From a virus, in IMG/VR virus record IMGVR_UViG_3300027851_000093, positions 1 to 30,510 of that record: a DNA stretch of 30,510 bases, one strand, 5' to 3'. This document shows, piece after piece, positions 22,370 to 28,916 of the stretch. How positions within the stretch are numbered: the stretch's first letter is position 1; each line of letters opens with the position of its first letter. A program made the position numbers and the translations under genes. A model generated the notes under the pieces. That model saw only the letters and a list, made by a program, of their open reading frames with translations. It searched no databases and was not told the origin of the DNA.

Positions 22370-22596
22370 TGCATCGCCTCAAGCTATGGCTAGGCGCCGC
22401 TGTAGGGCTTGTTCTGGCCTTCGTGGGCGCGTGGGTAGCGGGAAGGCGGGAAGGGCGTCAGGAAGCCCGCACAGACGCGCTGCGGGGCGATGCCAAACGG
22501 CACGAAAGGATGAACGATGCTGAGATTGGCATTGGTGCTGCTGACGCTGACAACGTTGCTTGGTTGCGTCAATTCCACGAACGGAACAGCCGTTGA
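22369..22596 (+). CDS. Rz-like inner-membrane spanin subunit (short)
   Basis: This 75-aa protein has an N-terminal membrane anchor (LWLGAAVGLVLAFVGAWVAG, residues 6-25) and a charged helical tail (RREGRQEARTDALRGDAKRH). It starts inside the endolysin stop and partly encloses the lipoprotein gene at 22517 in another frame, the classic Rz/Rz1 arrangement. Spanins fuse inner and outer membranes at the end of lysis. At 75 aa the periplasmic part is short for an Rz protein, so the call rests on context. Confidence 0.6.
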   Translation: MHRLKLWLGAAVGLVLAFVGAWVAGRREGRQEARTDALRGDAKRHERMNDAEIGIGAADADNVAWLRQFHERNSR

Positions 22597-22714
22597 CCGC
22601 CTCAAAGCGCCAGCGGCAAGACATGCCGAGGCATTGGCTGGGGAAGATATGGCGCAAGCGCGGGCGTCGGGCCGTGAATTGCTGGCCCTTCTTGCGGCAT
22701 ATGCGGGGTGGTAA
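22517..22714 (+). CDS. Rz1-like outer-membrane lipoprotein
   Basis: This 65-aa protein begins with a signal peptide ending in the lipobox LTTLLGC, where Cys17 would be lipidated after cleavage. The mature part is small and Ala-rich with many charges (AGEDMAQARASGRELLALLAA). The first 80 bases overlap the Rz-like gene in another frame, which is typical of Rz1 genes. It would bridge from the outer membrane to the Rz-like protein. Confidence 0.7.
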   Translation: MLRLALVLLTLTTLLGCVNSTNGTAVDRLKAPAARHAEALAGEDMAQARASGRELLALLAAYAGW

Positions 22715-22850
22715 GTAGCTCGGTTAACCTTGCACCGAAAGGTAGCGACCGTATGCATCCGACGACTTCGCGGATCATCCCGCGCGATTTGCTTGCCCCC
22801 GCTACGCAGTAACAAGCGACCCGTGCAATATACACCATCAGGGGGCGGAA

Positions 22851-23045
22851 ATGAACCCTTGCGTTGCGTTCTTCTCCGCCATTTCCCGCGCCATACACGA
22901 CACGCTTTTTGACGGCCCGTCGCAGACCTTGTGCGCGCGGGCTTGGGAACATCGCCACCATCGCGCATGGCGACTGTGGGTTCTGATCTTCGGCGCGAAC
23001 CACTGCCGAGAGGCGCATGCATTCTGGCGGCGCAATCGGCCCTGA
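22851..23045 (+). CDS. 64-aa protein of unknown function after the lysis genes
   Basis: This small protein is rich in His/Trp/Cys/Arg (LCARAWEHRHHRAWRLWVLI in the middle, NHCREAHAFWRRNRP at the end) and starts MNPCVAFFSAISRAIHDTL. A GGGGGCGG Shine-Dalgarno is close before the ATG. Residues 36-46 form a short hydrophobic stretch. I recall similar small proteins near lysis genes in Rhodobacterales phages, without a known job. The Cys/His content could bind a metal. The preceding 22715-22850 gap holds only a 19-codon ORF of doubtful reality. Confidence 0.6.
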   Translation: MNPCVAFFSAISRAIHDTLFDGPSQTLCARAWEHRHHRAWRLWVLIFGANHCREAHAFWRRNRP

Positions 23046-23059
23046 CAGGACTTCACCCC

Positions 23060-23338
23060 ATGAAAGCCATCCTTGCCGCCATTGTCGCGGCCCTGCCGTC
23101 CGTTGCCTATTCCCAAGCCTGCGGGGGCTATGCAGATGCAGCCGAGGCACTCACCGTGCAGTTCGGCGAAACCCGCGCATCATCCGGCCTTGCGCCTGAC
23201 GGGCAAACGCTCGTGGAAACATGGGCAAACCCTGCGACGGGAACATGGTCGATCCTGTTTGTCACGCCTGACGGGAATGCCTGTCTGATGCTATCGGGCA
23301 GCAACTGGACCGCCCACGCGCAGGGAGTGGACGCTTGA
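23060..23338 (+). CDS. Secreted small protein with signal peptide
   Basis: Residues 1-19 (MKAILAAIVAALPSVAYSQ) form a signal peptide, with cleavage expected around AYSQ-AC. The mature part (about 73 aa) has two cysteines (in ACGGYADA and NACLM), which could form a disulphide in the periplasm. Key phrases are ALTVQFGETRASSGLAPDGQ and TGTWSILFVTPDG. I remember similar periplasmic proteins in Rhodobacterales phages, of unknown function. The ATG at 23060 is chosen since it begins the signal peptide. The stop overlaps the TTG start of the phosphoesterase gene (TTGA). Confidence 0.6.
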   Translation: MKAILAAIVAALPSVAYSQACGGYADAAEALTVQFGETRASSGLAPDGQTLVETWANPATGTWSILFVTPDGNACLMLSGSNWTAHAQGVDA

Positions 23339-24402
23339 CCCATCCGAACCAGCTTGTCGGCAGGGCGTTGGATGCCAGCGAAGTCGAGCGGCGTCTGATG
23401 ACCATTCGCGCAAACGGTGGCAACGTATCAAAATCAGCGCGGGAACTCGGCATACCTCGCCCAACCTTGGAACACTTCTGGCACAAATACAAAGACCGCG
23501 CCGCGCCGAAGGTCTTGCAGGAACTTGGCTATGATCTGACAGCCAATGACCGCACCCCTGCGGATGCTTGGGCGGCTCACGCTTCCGTTGCTGAGCGGAA
23601 GATTGCAGACGCACTTTCGCGGCGGTGGCGGTCCATCTTTCGGCCCCGTGGCCCCTTCGTGATCTTCCATAGCACCGACGAACACCTGGACGACGACGCC
23701 ACGCCACTGCGGCTGATCGAAGCCGACATTCAGGCGGCCCATGATCTCGGCGCAATCATGGTCCACGGCGGCGACATGCTGAATAACTGGCCTATCGGCG
23801 GCAAGTTGGCAAAGCAATGGGCCGAACAATCCTGCACCCTGCCAGACAGCCTTCTGCGGGCGCAGCACTTCATCAGCATGTTCAAGCCGGACGTTTACGT
23901 TCACGGCAACCATGAGGAAATGAACCCCTATCTGGTCAACCTCATCCAAGGTTGGATGCCCAAAGCGGCGATAACCGATCACTGGTCCGTCAACTTCACC
24001 GTCGAGGCGCAGGGCGGGCGGGATATTCGCGTGATCCTGTCGCACAAGTTTCAGAAGGGTAGTTCTTACTTTCACCCGCACCACGGCGTGATCCGCGAAG
24101 CCTACGAAGGCGAGGATGCAGACCTTTACCTTGAAGGGCATCTGCATGTGTCTGGCGTCCTGTATCGCACCCTGCCGGAACGCGGCCTGTCCCTGACGGC
24201 GGTATCGTCGGCGGGATACAAGGTGGTAGACAAATACGCGGCCCGTATCTCGCGCGGCGGCAAGGTTCCCAAGCTGAAAGGGCGCTGTCACTGGATCGTC
24301 GTGGATCCCATGACCGAGGACGGCCATGCCTGCATCGCCTTTGACTGCCCGCGTCAGGCGGAAGCCTATTTCAACGGCCTGCAAAATCTGAGGGCGGCAT
24401 GA
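23335..24402 (+). CDS. HTH-metallophosphoesterase (calcineurin-like)
   Basis: The gene starts at TTG within the previous stop and has GGAG upstream. Residues 15-50 form a helix-turn-helix-like DNA-binding part (RANGGNVSKSARELGIPRPT). The catalytic domain has the standard motifs of calcineurin-like phosphoesterases: D-x-H with Asp115 and His117, GGD with Asp147, GNHE with Asn192-His193, a further His237, and GHLH with His269 and His271. It should bind two metal ions and hydrolyse phosphodiester bonds, possibly in nucleic acids. The role in phage growth is not known. With the HTH part it may act on DNA. The gene sits in an accessory set after lysis and its stop overlaps the next start (ATGA). 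Confidence 0.8.
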   Translation: MTHPNQLVGRALDASEVERRLMTIRANGGNVSKSARELGIPRPTLEHFWHKYKDRAAPKVLQELGYDLTANDRTPADAWAAHASVAERKIADALSRRWRSIFRPRGPFVIFHSTDEHLDDDATPLRLIEADIQAAHDLGAIMVHGGDMLNNWPIGGKLAKQWAEQSCTLPDSLLRAQHFISMFKPDVYVHGNHEEMNPYLVNLIQGWMPKAAITDHWSVNFTVEAQGGRDIRVILSHKFQKGSSYFHPHHGVIREAYEGEDADLYLEGHLHVSGVLYRTLPERGLSLTAVSSAGYKVVDKYAARISRGGKVPKLKGRCHWIVVDPMTEDGHACIAFDCPRQAEAYFNGLQNLRAA

Positions 24403-24542
24403 CAACCTTTCACTGCGACGAGGACGGGCTTTGCATCTACGTGGACGGGCGGAAGGTGGCGACGATTGAACCGCAGTTCTTCGCCGCGCTGCTGTATCAG
24501 CTTGCAAAGGCCATGCGGGGAAGCATCAAGCCGATTTCGTGA
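24399..24542 (+). CDS. 47-aa protein coupled to the phosphoesterase gene
   Basis: This gene starts by ATGA overlap with the phosphoesterase stop. The product starts MTTFHCDEDGLCIYVDGRKV and continues ATIEPQFFAALLYQLAKAMR, an N-terminal beta hairpin with two cysteines followed by one helix. No family is recognised. It is the last gene of the rightward block, facing the integrase across 24543-24709. Confidence 0.6.
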   Translation: MTTFHCDEDGLCIYVDGRKVATIEPQFFAALLYQLAKAMRGSIKPIS

Positions 24543-24709
24543 CTTCGCGCCGTTTCAAAGTTGCCAGAAAGTTCATGAAATGTCCTGCACTTTCGCGAAT
24601 GGCTAAGGCCATGAAAACGTGTCGTTTTCCACAGTGTTCCTGAACCACTTCCATCGGCGCTTAAGTATTTGTTTTTCTTGAGCGCGCGCAAAGTGTTTCC
24701 AATGGTGGC
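24543..24709. other. Convergent intergenic region with inverted repeats, candidate attP/terminators
   Basis: This gene-free stretch lies between the 3' ends of the plus-strand block and the integrase. It has four inverted repeats: GAAAGT (24567-24572) with ACTTTC (24589-24594); ATGGC (24599-24603) with GCCAT (24608-24612); GAAAACG (24613-24619) with CGTTTTC (24623-24629); and GCGCTTAAG (24657-24665) with CTTGAGCGC (24677-24685), a 9-bp stem with one G-T. The palindrome TTCATGAA is at 24572-24579. The sequence is A/T-richer than the genes. Phage attP sites often lie beside int, and convergent terminators are also needed here. I could not identify an attachment core. Confidence 0.4.
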
Positions 24710-25726
24710 TCAAAATTCACGTTCCGGTCTTGTTCTGTTCCGCGCCTCTTGTGCTTCCTTGGCCCGTGCCTTCTGCATGGCTGGCCCCGCATAAAGTTTG
24801 ATCATCGCCTGCCCCGAATGGCCCGTGATGGCGCGCACGTGGTCGGCGGTCATCCCCGGCAAACTGGCAATCTCAGACGCCGCCGAATGGCGCAGCGCGT
24901 GAATGTCGTAAGCCTCGGCCCCAATGGCCCGTCGAAGGGCCATCATGTTCTTCCACGCGAGATTGTAAGACACGCGCAGCCCGTTATCCTGCGCGACGAT
25001 GAACAGCCCCTTGCGCGGCGTTGCGGCGAGGATAGCCCGCAGTCGCGCGGTTAGGGGAATGTAGATCGGGTGAGGCTTCTTCCCCTTAGTCTTGGCAGGG
25101 ATGATGGTGATGCCGTCCGCGTCCATATCGCTCCACCGCATCGACAGCACGTCATTCACCCGCTGGCCCGTGCCGATCAGCATTTCGAACAGCAATAGGT
25201 CACGGCCTTTTGCTGTCGCGCGGGCGGCGTCAATCAGATCCTGCGGCCACGGGTGGCGCGTCTTGCCTGTCGGTTCCAGCTTCGCCGCGACGATGGCGGG
25301 GTTTGTCTTGGCCCAATCATTTGCCTGCGCCCATGTGTAGAGCGACGACAGGCACCCTATTTTGCGGTTCGCATCGGTCGGCTTGTCGGCCAGCGCGTCC
25401 CGCATGGCATTGACATGGCGCACCGTGATGCTGTCAGGGTTCAAATGCCCGATTTTCTCGGCGAAGTATTCCAGATGCCGCGTGTATGACTTGCGCGTGT
25501 TGCTTGCCAGCTTCGCCCATTGCGGTGACTTGCGGTAAGCCTCGATAACCTTGGATATGGTCTTGGCCGGTGCCACCACATCGCCGCGCATGTGCTTGGC
25601 GTATTCCACCGCAAATTCAGCCGTGCCGGGGCGCGAGTGCATCCGCGCGCAGATGCCCCCTCGCACGAAATACAGGTATCCCTTGCGGCCCTTGGCATAG
25701 ACGTGCGGGGGAAGTCCGCGCCTCAC
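24710..25726 (-). CDS. int: Tyrosine-recombinase integrase
   Basis: This 338-aa enzyme integrates the phage into the host chromosome. The C-terminal catalytic domain shows Arg189 in GTGQRVNDVL, a Lys in TKGKKP (about 214-217), His276-x-x-Arg279 in HALRHSAAS, His303 in TGHSGQ and the nucleophile Tyr312 in IKLYAG. The N-terminal part has an arm-binding-type strand (GYLYFVRGG) and a core-binding helical domain (SYTRHLEYFAEKIG). I prefer the GTG at 25724-25726, which overlaps the previous stop (GTGA) and has GGAGG 5 bases before it, to the in-frame TTG four codons upstream. It is the last gene of a long minus-strand operon rather than having its own visible promoter. Confidence 0.9.
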   Translation of the reverse strand: MRRGLPPHVYAKGRKGYLYFVRGGICARMHSRPGTAEFAVEYAKHMRGDVVAPAKTISKVIEAYRKSPQWAKLASNTRKSYTRHLEYFAEKIGHLNPDSITVRHVNAMRDALADKPTDANRKIGCLSSLYTWAQANDWAKTNPAIVAAKLEPTGKTRHPWPQDLIDAARATAKGRDLLLFEMLIGTGQRVNDVLSMRWSDMDADGITIIPAKTKGKKPHPIYIPLTARLRAILAATPRKGLFIVAQDNGLRVSYNLAWKNMMALRRAIGAEAYDIHALRHSAASEIASLPGMTADHVRAITGHSGQAMIKLYAGPAMQKARAKEAQEARNRTRPEREF

Positions 25727-25896
25727 TTGCGCCTCCAATCAATCAGGTCTGCGGTATCGCCCTTTGCCTCTGGGGCGGGCTTTACGTCAATCGTGCCATC
25801 TGGTGCTATGGTGACAGCGCACCCTGCCGCGACCCAATCCTTTACCATGCGATGCAGCACGTCAGAGCGGATGCCTAATGGCGTTTGCTTACCCAT
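25723..25896 (-). CDS. 57-aa protein upstream of integrase, possible excisionase
   Basis: The chosen ATG at 25894-25896 gives a 57-aa protein; the longer frame to 25998 is read from inside the neighbouring gene. It has a helix (IRSDVLHRMVKDWVAAG) and a strand pair VTIAPDGTIDVKP. Small proteins of this form are common next to int in Rhodobacterales phages, and an excisionase or other DNA-binding role is likely but unproven. The start overlaps the previous gene by 8 bases and the stop overlaps int by 4. Confidence 0.5.
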   Translation of the reverse strand: MGKQTPLGIRSDVLHRMVKDWVAAGCAVTIAPDGTIDVKPAPEAKGDTADLIDWRRK

Positions 25897-26206
25897 CGCG
25901 GCCCCCTTCCATCGCGCGGAGGATGGCGAGCAACCACGCGCGGGCATCCACGTCATCCTCGCCAACATACTGGTCTGGCAGTTCTGTGTGCGGCTCATCC
26001 CACAGCGGCATGACGAATGCGCTGCCGTTGGTTATGTCGAATATCCACCCAGGCAACAGCGCGTCATGCATCGCCTTGGCGGCGTCGAGGGAGCCTTCAA
26101 ACGCGGGGCGGAAGTGGCGATGAACTTTTTCAGGCAGGACCGCTTGCACATCGGCCATGTCCCATCCATCGTCGGCAACGTCTCCAATCAGCTTGCGGAT
26201 GGTCAT
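25889..26206 (-). CDS. 105-aa phage protein, unknown function
   Basis: The start is set at the ATG at 26204-26206, preceded by GGAGG and overlapping the previous gene as ATGA. The protein begins MTIRKLIGDVADDGWDMADV and has a helical central phrase (SLDAAKAMHDALLPGW) and a C-terminal helix (ARAWLLAILRAMEGG). LDAAxAMHDALLPGW is a phrase I recall from several Rhodobacterales phage proteins of unknown role. It is probably cytoplasmic; a DNA-metabolism accessory role is suggested only by the operon. Confidence 0.6.
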   Translation of the reverse strand: MTIRKLIGDVADDGWDMADVQAVLPEKVHRHFRPAFEGSLDAAKAMHDALLPGWIFDITNGSAFVMPLWDEPHTELPDQYVGEDDVDARAWLLAILRAMEGGRDG

Positions 26207-26355
26207 GTGCGGCCCTCCTTGATCCACCGGATTGTGAGCCGCAGCCAGCCGATGCAGACCGCAACAGCCAGACCCACGGCTGATAGCGCCGTTGCCAGCA
26301 TGAGAACATCCATCGCCACGGCCATGCTTGCCAGTGCCAGAGTGTGCAGGCTCAT
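26203..26355 (-). CDS. 50-aa membrane protein
   Basis: This small gene encodes MSLHTLALASMAVAMDVLML followed by a second hydrophobic run (ATALSAVGLAVAVCIGWLRL) and a basic end (TIRWIKEGRT). It probably crosses the inner membrane one or two times with a positive cytoplasmic tail. It overlaps both neighbours by four bases (ATGA), so it is translated with the operon. Similar tiny membrane proteins in early operons often affect host membrane or exclusion functions, but nothing specific is shown. Confidence 0.6.
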   Translation of the reverse strand: MSLHTLALASMAVAMDVLMLATALSAVGLAVAVCIGWLRLTIRWIKEGRT

Positions 26356-26948
26356 GTGCGGCCCCCGTCGATCAGGGCGGACAGGACGATTGCCGGATCG
26401 GTTTCCGCGCCCGTCACATAGCCCTTCGCCCGCGCATCGTTCAGGGCGCCCACAAGGCGGGCGATGCGGCGATCACGCGCGGCGATTGTCCGTTTCAACT
26501 TGCCAGCATCCTCTTGCAGTTCGGACGGCGCGTCGATCAGGGCGAGGATGCGGCGCTGAAGGGCTTGAACGGTGTCGCCTGCCGTGATGGTTGCTGCCGC
26601 CTCCCGCAGCGCATCCGCCCGTGCGGTGGCAAGAGCGGCCTCGGCAATCTTTGCGGCAAGTTCCCATGCCGCCCGCTTGATTACCGCGTCATCCCGCTCC
26701 CGCTCCAAGGCTTCGATGCGGTCTCGCAACGCATGTCCGTGGCTTGCGCGGCGGGCCAGTTCGTTACCTTGGATTTCCAGTTGTTCCTCTTGACCGCGAT
26801 TGAGGCTTTCCAAGGCTTCGTAGATGTCGGCGCGGACGTAGGTCACGGCGCTAGGATCATCGTCGGGCGCGGGGCTAGGCCAGTCCCATCCGTATTCGTC
26901 CAGCGCAGCAAGCCTGACCCGTTCCGGCGCTTTCAGATCGTCAGCCAT
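26352..26948 (-). CDS. 198-aa coiled-coil protein
   Basis: I chose the ATG at 26946-26948. The first 45 residues (ADDLKAPERVRLAALDEYGW, WPSPAPDDDPSAVTYVRADI) look like a phage early-protein lead in which Ala/Asp/Pro and Tyr/Trp residues are clustered. From 50 to 190 the protein is mainly long helices with heptad-like Glu/Arg/Leu residues (RDRIEALERERDDAVIKRAA), likely coiled-coil. The stop overlaps the next start by ATGA. Early operon proteins like this are common but uncharacterised. Confidence 0.6.
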   Translation of the reverse strand: MADDLKAPERVRLAALDEYGWDWPSPAPDDDPSAVTYVRADIYEALESLNRGQEEQLEIQGNELARRASHGHALRDRIEALERERDDAVIKRAAWELAAKIAEAALATARADALREAAATITAGDTVQALQRRILALIDAPSELQEDAGKLKRTIAARDRRIARLVGALNDARAKGYVTGAETDPAIVLSALIDGGRT

Positions 26949-27468
26949 TGTGGGCCTCCATTTCTGCGAGGGCGGCGAGGAACGACACCACGGCCAATTC
27001 GACCCGCTGCCCTTCGCTGACACCCGTTGCTTGCTGGAAGGCGGTGATAGCCGCGCCGAACGCATCGGTGACTTCGGGCCTGTCGTTCTCGTCCTGAACG
27101 TGGGCCAGCGTCGCGCGGGCAAGCCCCGCCACATCCGGCGCGGGGGCGGGCGTCAGGTCCAGGGCGGCGAGGATGCGGGCGGCGCGGACTGCCTCAATCT
27201 CGCGTTTCTGCCCTTCTGAAAATGCAGTATAGGTCCGCTCACTCAGGGCGCAGTAAGCGTTCCACCCTGTTTCACGGAGCAGCCACACCAGTGGCCTCAC
27301 CCGCACCGCAGGCACGGCGGCGGGAAGGGCGGCGATGGCTTTCTGGTATCGCCGTTTAGCCATCTGCGCCTGAAGTGGGGAAATACCTTCTTGGCTTGCC
27401 TTCTGGTCAATAAGCGCAAAGACCGCAGTCAGCACATCCCCGAGCCGGATCAGTTTATCATCGTTCAT
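26941..27468 (-). CDS. 175-aa protein, unknown function
   Basis: The ATG at 27466-27468 has GGGGA 5 bases before it; another ATG at 27471 and a GTG at 27480 are in frame. The protein starts MNDDKLIRLGDVLTAVFALI, a helical lead often found in phage proteins of this class, then has PLVWLLRETGWNAYCALSER near 60-80. The remaining part is helical with many Ala/Asp/Glu residues (VTDAFGAAITAFQQATGV). No catalytic motif is recognised. It is located between the Ref-like nuclease and a coiled-coil protein. Confidence 0.6.
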   Translation of the reverse strand: MNDDKLIRLGDVLTAVFALIDQKASQEGISPLQAQMAKRRYQKAIAALPAAVPAVRVRPLVWLLRETGWNAYCALSERTYTAFSEGQKREIEAVRAARILAALDLTPAPAPDVAGLARATLAHVQDENDRPEVTDAFGAAITAFQQATGVSEGQRVELAVVSFLAALAEMEAHNG

Positions 27469-27821
27469 CATTTCCCCCACGGGTTATTCCACTCATTTGC
27501 AAGCATGTCGCGGACTACGGGCAGATAATCGGTGTCCATGCCGAATGTGCGTTCCCATTCGGCCTTGTTCGTGTGTATTCCCGCTGCGCCGCGATGGTGC
27601 GGATAGCAGAGCGGGATGGTTTCAAAGTCGCTGGCTTTGCGCTGGCCGAACCGCCCGCTGATGCAATGATGGACTTCAACCGGATGCGCCCCACAGCATA
27701 CGCAGGGCAGGGCGGCGACACGGGCCATGTGTTCCCGTGCGGCCTTGGTTCCCCGCGCGGGCTTGGGCTGCTTTAGCCCCATCGGCGGCTTGCCCGCGAG
27801 ATTGCCGGGGCGCGCGTTCAT
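27468..27821 (-). CDS. Ref-like RecA-dependent nuclease (HNH fold)
   Basis: This 117-aa protein fits the Ref family, known from phage P1, which cuts DNA at RecA-held displacement loops. After a basic N-terminus it has Cys40-x2-Cys43, then His51-His52 in VEVHHCISGRFGQRKASD, and PLCYPHHRGA with Cys72 and His75-His76, the expected zinc/catalytic arrangement. The final third reads EWERTFGMD, also family-like. The gene start overlaps the stop of the inserted HNH gene (ATGA), and before that insertion it would have directly followed ninB. Its function fits the recombination operon. Confidence 0.75.
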   Translation of the reverse strand: MNARPGNLAGKPPMGLKQPKPARGTKAAREHMARVAALPCVCCGAHPVEVHHCISGRFGQRKASDFETIPLCYPHHRGAAGIHTNKAEWERTFGMDTDYLPVVRDMLANEWNNPWGK

Positions 27822-27826
27822 GCGGC
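27818..27826. repeat. Direct repeat at the downstream end of the HNH-AP2 insert (TCATGCGGC)
   Basis: TCATGCGGC at 27818-27826 is identical to 28348-28356, exactly 530 bases apart, and on the minus strand reads GCCGCATGA. The outer GGG-A/G-A/G context (GGGAGG against GGGAAA before GCCGC) also matches partly. The repeats include the last codons and stop of each upstream gene and the ATG of the next. Confidence 0.8.
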
Positions 27827-28351
27827 CCTCCCATGATTTTGGTGATAGCCGTGCTGTTTTTCAGCTTCCTTTCTGGCGGCAACGGCGGCTTCAAACGAGT
27901 GAAACACGCCTAGGTAAATGTTGCCCGTGTCCGTCCCGATGTATGCGCGCCAACGTCCCGGCAAGTGTTCTGAAACACCATTTACGCCCGTGCGGTTCTT
28001 CGCGGACCGTTTACGGTTTCGGCAGTTTTCTTTTCGGCTAACAACGCGGAGGTTTTCAATCCTGTTGTCATCACGCCGACCATTGATGTGGTCAATGTCG
28101 CCGTTAGGCCAGCATCCGTAGAATAAAAGCCAAGCAACTTGATGGGCGCGGTGGCACTTTCGGAGTATCATTCCAGAGCGATACCCGTTCGCATTTACGC
28201 GAAAGGCTTCCCGCCCCGCATATCTATTGTTCCAGCGGATCATTTCCCCATCAGACTTAAAGAAGTCTCTGGGTCTTTTTGACCAGTAAAGCTTCCCAGT
28301 CGTCGGCTCGTAAGTGAGCAATGTCCGGTAAGTTTCAATTTCCCAGATCAT
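27818..28351 (-). CDS. HNH homing endonuclease with AP2 DNA-binding domain
   Basis: This 177-aa protein starts at the ATG at 28349-28351, which overlaps the ninB stop. The first 60 residues are a small beta domain with FRVNANGYRSGMIL. The HNH core follows, with RAHQVAWLLFYG and DIDHINGRRDDNRIENLR near 86-103. Residues about 118-165 form an AP2-type DNA-binding domain (NRTGVNGVSEHLPGRW, then YLGVFHSFEAAVAARKEAE). Such free-standing proteins are homing endonucleases. The gene splits the ninB-ref pair but has ATGA overlaps on both sides and 9-bp repeats at its ends, so coupling is kept. Codons are A/T-richer than its neighbours, supporting recent arrival. Confidence 0.88.
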   Translation of the reverse strand: MIWEIETYRTLLTYEPTTGKLYWSKRPRDFFKSDGEMIRWNNRYAGREAFRVNANGYRSGMILRKCHRAHQVAWLLFYGCWPNGDIDHINGRRDDNRIENLRVVSRKENCRNRKRSAKNRTGVNGVSEHLPGRWRAYIGTDTGNIYLGVFHSFEAAVAARKEAEKQHGYHQNHGRAA

Positions 28352-28356
28352 GCGGC
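28348..28356. repeat. Direct repeat at the upstream end of the HNH-AP2 insert (TCATGCGGC)
   Basis: This is the partner of the repeat at 27818-27826, and it carries the ninB stop and the HNH start. Removal of the 530 bases between the two copies would restore a ninB-ref junction with one ATGA overlap. Confidence 0.8.
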
Positions 28357-28728
28357 TTTCCCTAGGGCTATGCCGTGACGGGCGGCGTATTCGTGGATGC
28401 ATTCGATCAGATCGGCCATTTGCGCCTTCGTTAGCTTTGATGAGCGGAAACCAATCGGAAACGGGCCAGACCCGTCCAATCCATCAGCGAAGCGCACTTG
28501 ATGCCCAACGAGGTGCATGAAGGCGCACTTCCATGTTTCCGGCGTCCAGTTGCGCCCTTCTGGCTTTGCCATGCTAATAGTCGTCAGCAATTGCCAAAGC
28601 AGGCTGTTCTGGTCTACCGTTCGCTTGGGCGGGGCGATGGTCAGCACCGCACCGATCGGCGCGGCGTCAACCAGCTTGTGTGCCTGATCGCGGCGATAGC
28701 GGCTGTCGAGGATCAGCGTTTGCGTCAC
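28348..28728 (-). CDS. ninB: NinB-like recombination protein (lambda Orf family)
   Basis: This 126-aa protein matches the NinB/Orf family, which helps load annealing proteins or RecA onto single-stranded DNA. It has KRTVDQNSLLWQLLTTIS near residues 35-52, where the DQN-LLW phrase is the family mark, then WTPETWKCAFMHLVG near 61-75 and SSKLTKAQMADLIECIHEYA near 95-114. I chose the GTG at 28726-28728, overlapping the previous stop (GTGA), over the in-frame upstream start at 28758. It couples directly to the inserted HNH gene. Confidence 0.85.
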   Translation of the reverse strand: MTQTLILDSRYRRDQAHKLVDAAPIGAVLTIAPPKRTVDQNSLLWQLLTTISMAKPEGRNWTPETWKCAFMHLVGHQVRFADGLDGSGPFPIGFRSSKLTKAQMADLIECIHEYAARHGIALGKAA

Positions 28729-28916
28729 GGCTGCATCACCCCGAAATCCTCGCGCCACACCTGAGACACGGCGGCGCTGATGGTGTCTTCGTCAAAGCCC
28801 AACTCGGCCATTTCGCGGCGGGCGTATTGCTTTGCCAGCGTTTCCGCGACGAGGCCCACGGCTAGGGCCTCGCGCAGATACTTTCGGGCGATGATACGGG
28901 CGGAACGCGGGGGCAT
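28725..28916 (-). CDS. 63-aa helical protein
   Basis: This basic helical protein reads MPPRSARIIARKYLREALAV and EMAELGFDEDTISAAVSQVW. It looks like a small DNA-associated or protein-binding helix bundle. Its start overlaps the previous stop by one base (TAATG) and its stop overlaps ninB (GTGA). I do not recognise a family. Confidence 0.65.
   Translation of the reverse strand: MPPRSARIIARKYLREALAVGLVAETLAKQYARREMAELGFDEDTISAAVSQVWREDFGVMQP

Noticed and set aside
22753-22812. A 19-codon ORF (MHPTTSRIIPRDLLAPATQ) after the Rz1-like gene
   Set aside because: It has an AAAGG upstream but no coupling to neighbours, no recognisable domain and very short length; not enough to call a gene.
25736-25738. 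TTG as start of the integrase
   Set aside because: The GTG at 25724-25726 has GGAGG at good distance and overlaps the previous stop as GTGA.
25592-26587. Long plus-strand open frame opposite the 57-aa, 105-aa and 50-aa genes
   Set aside because: Its product is of shadow type (Arg/Ser/Pro-rich, no motif), while the minus strand holds coupled genes with Shine-Dalgarno sites.
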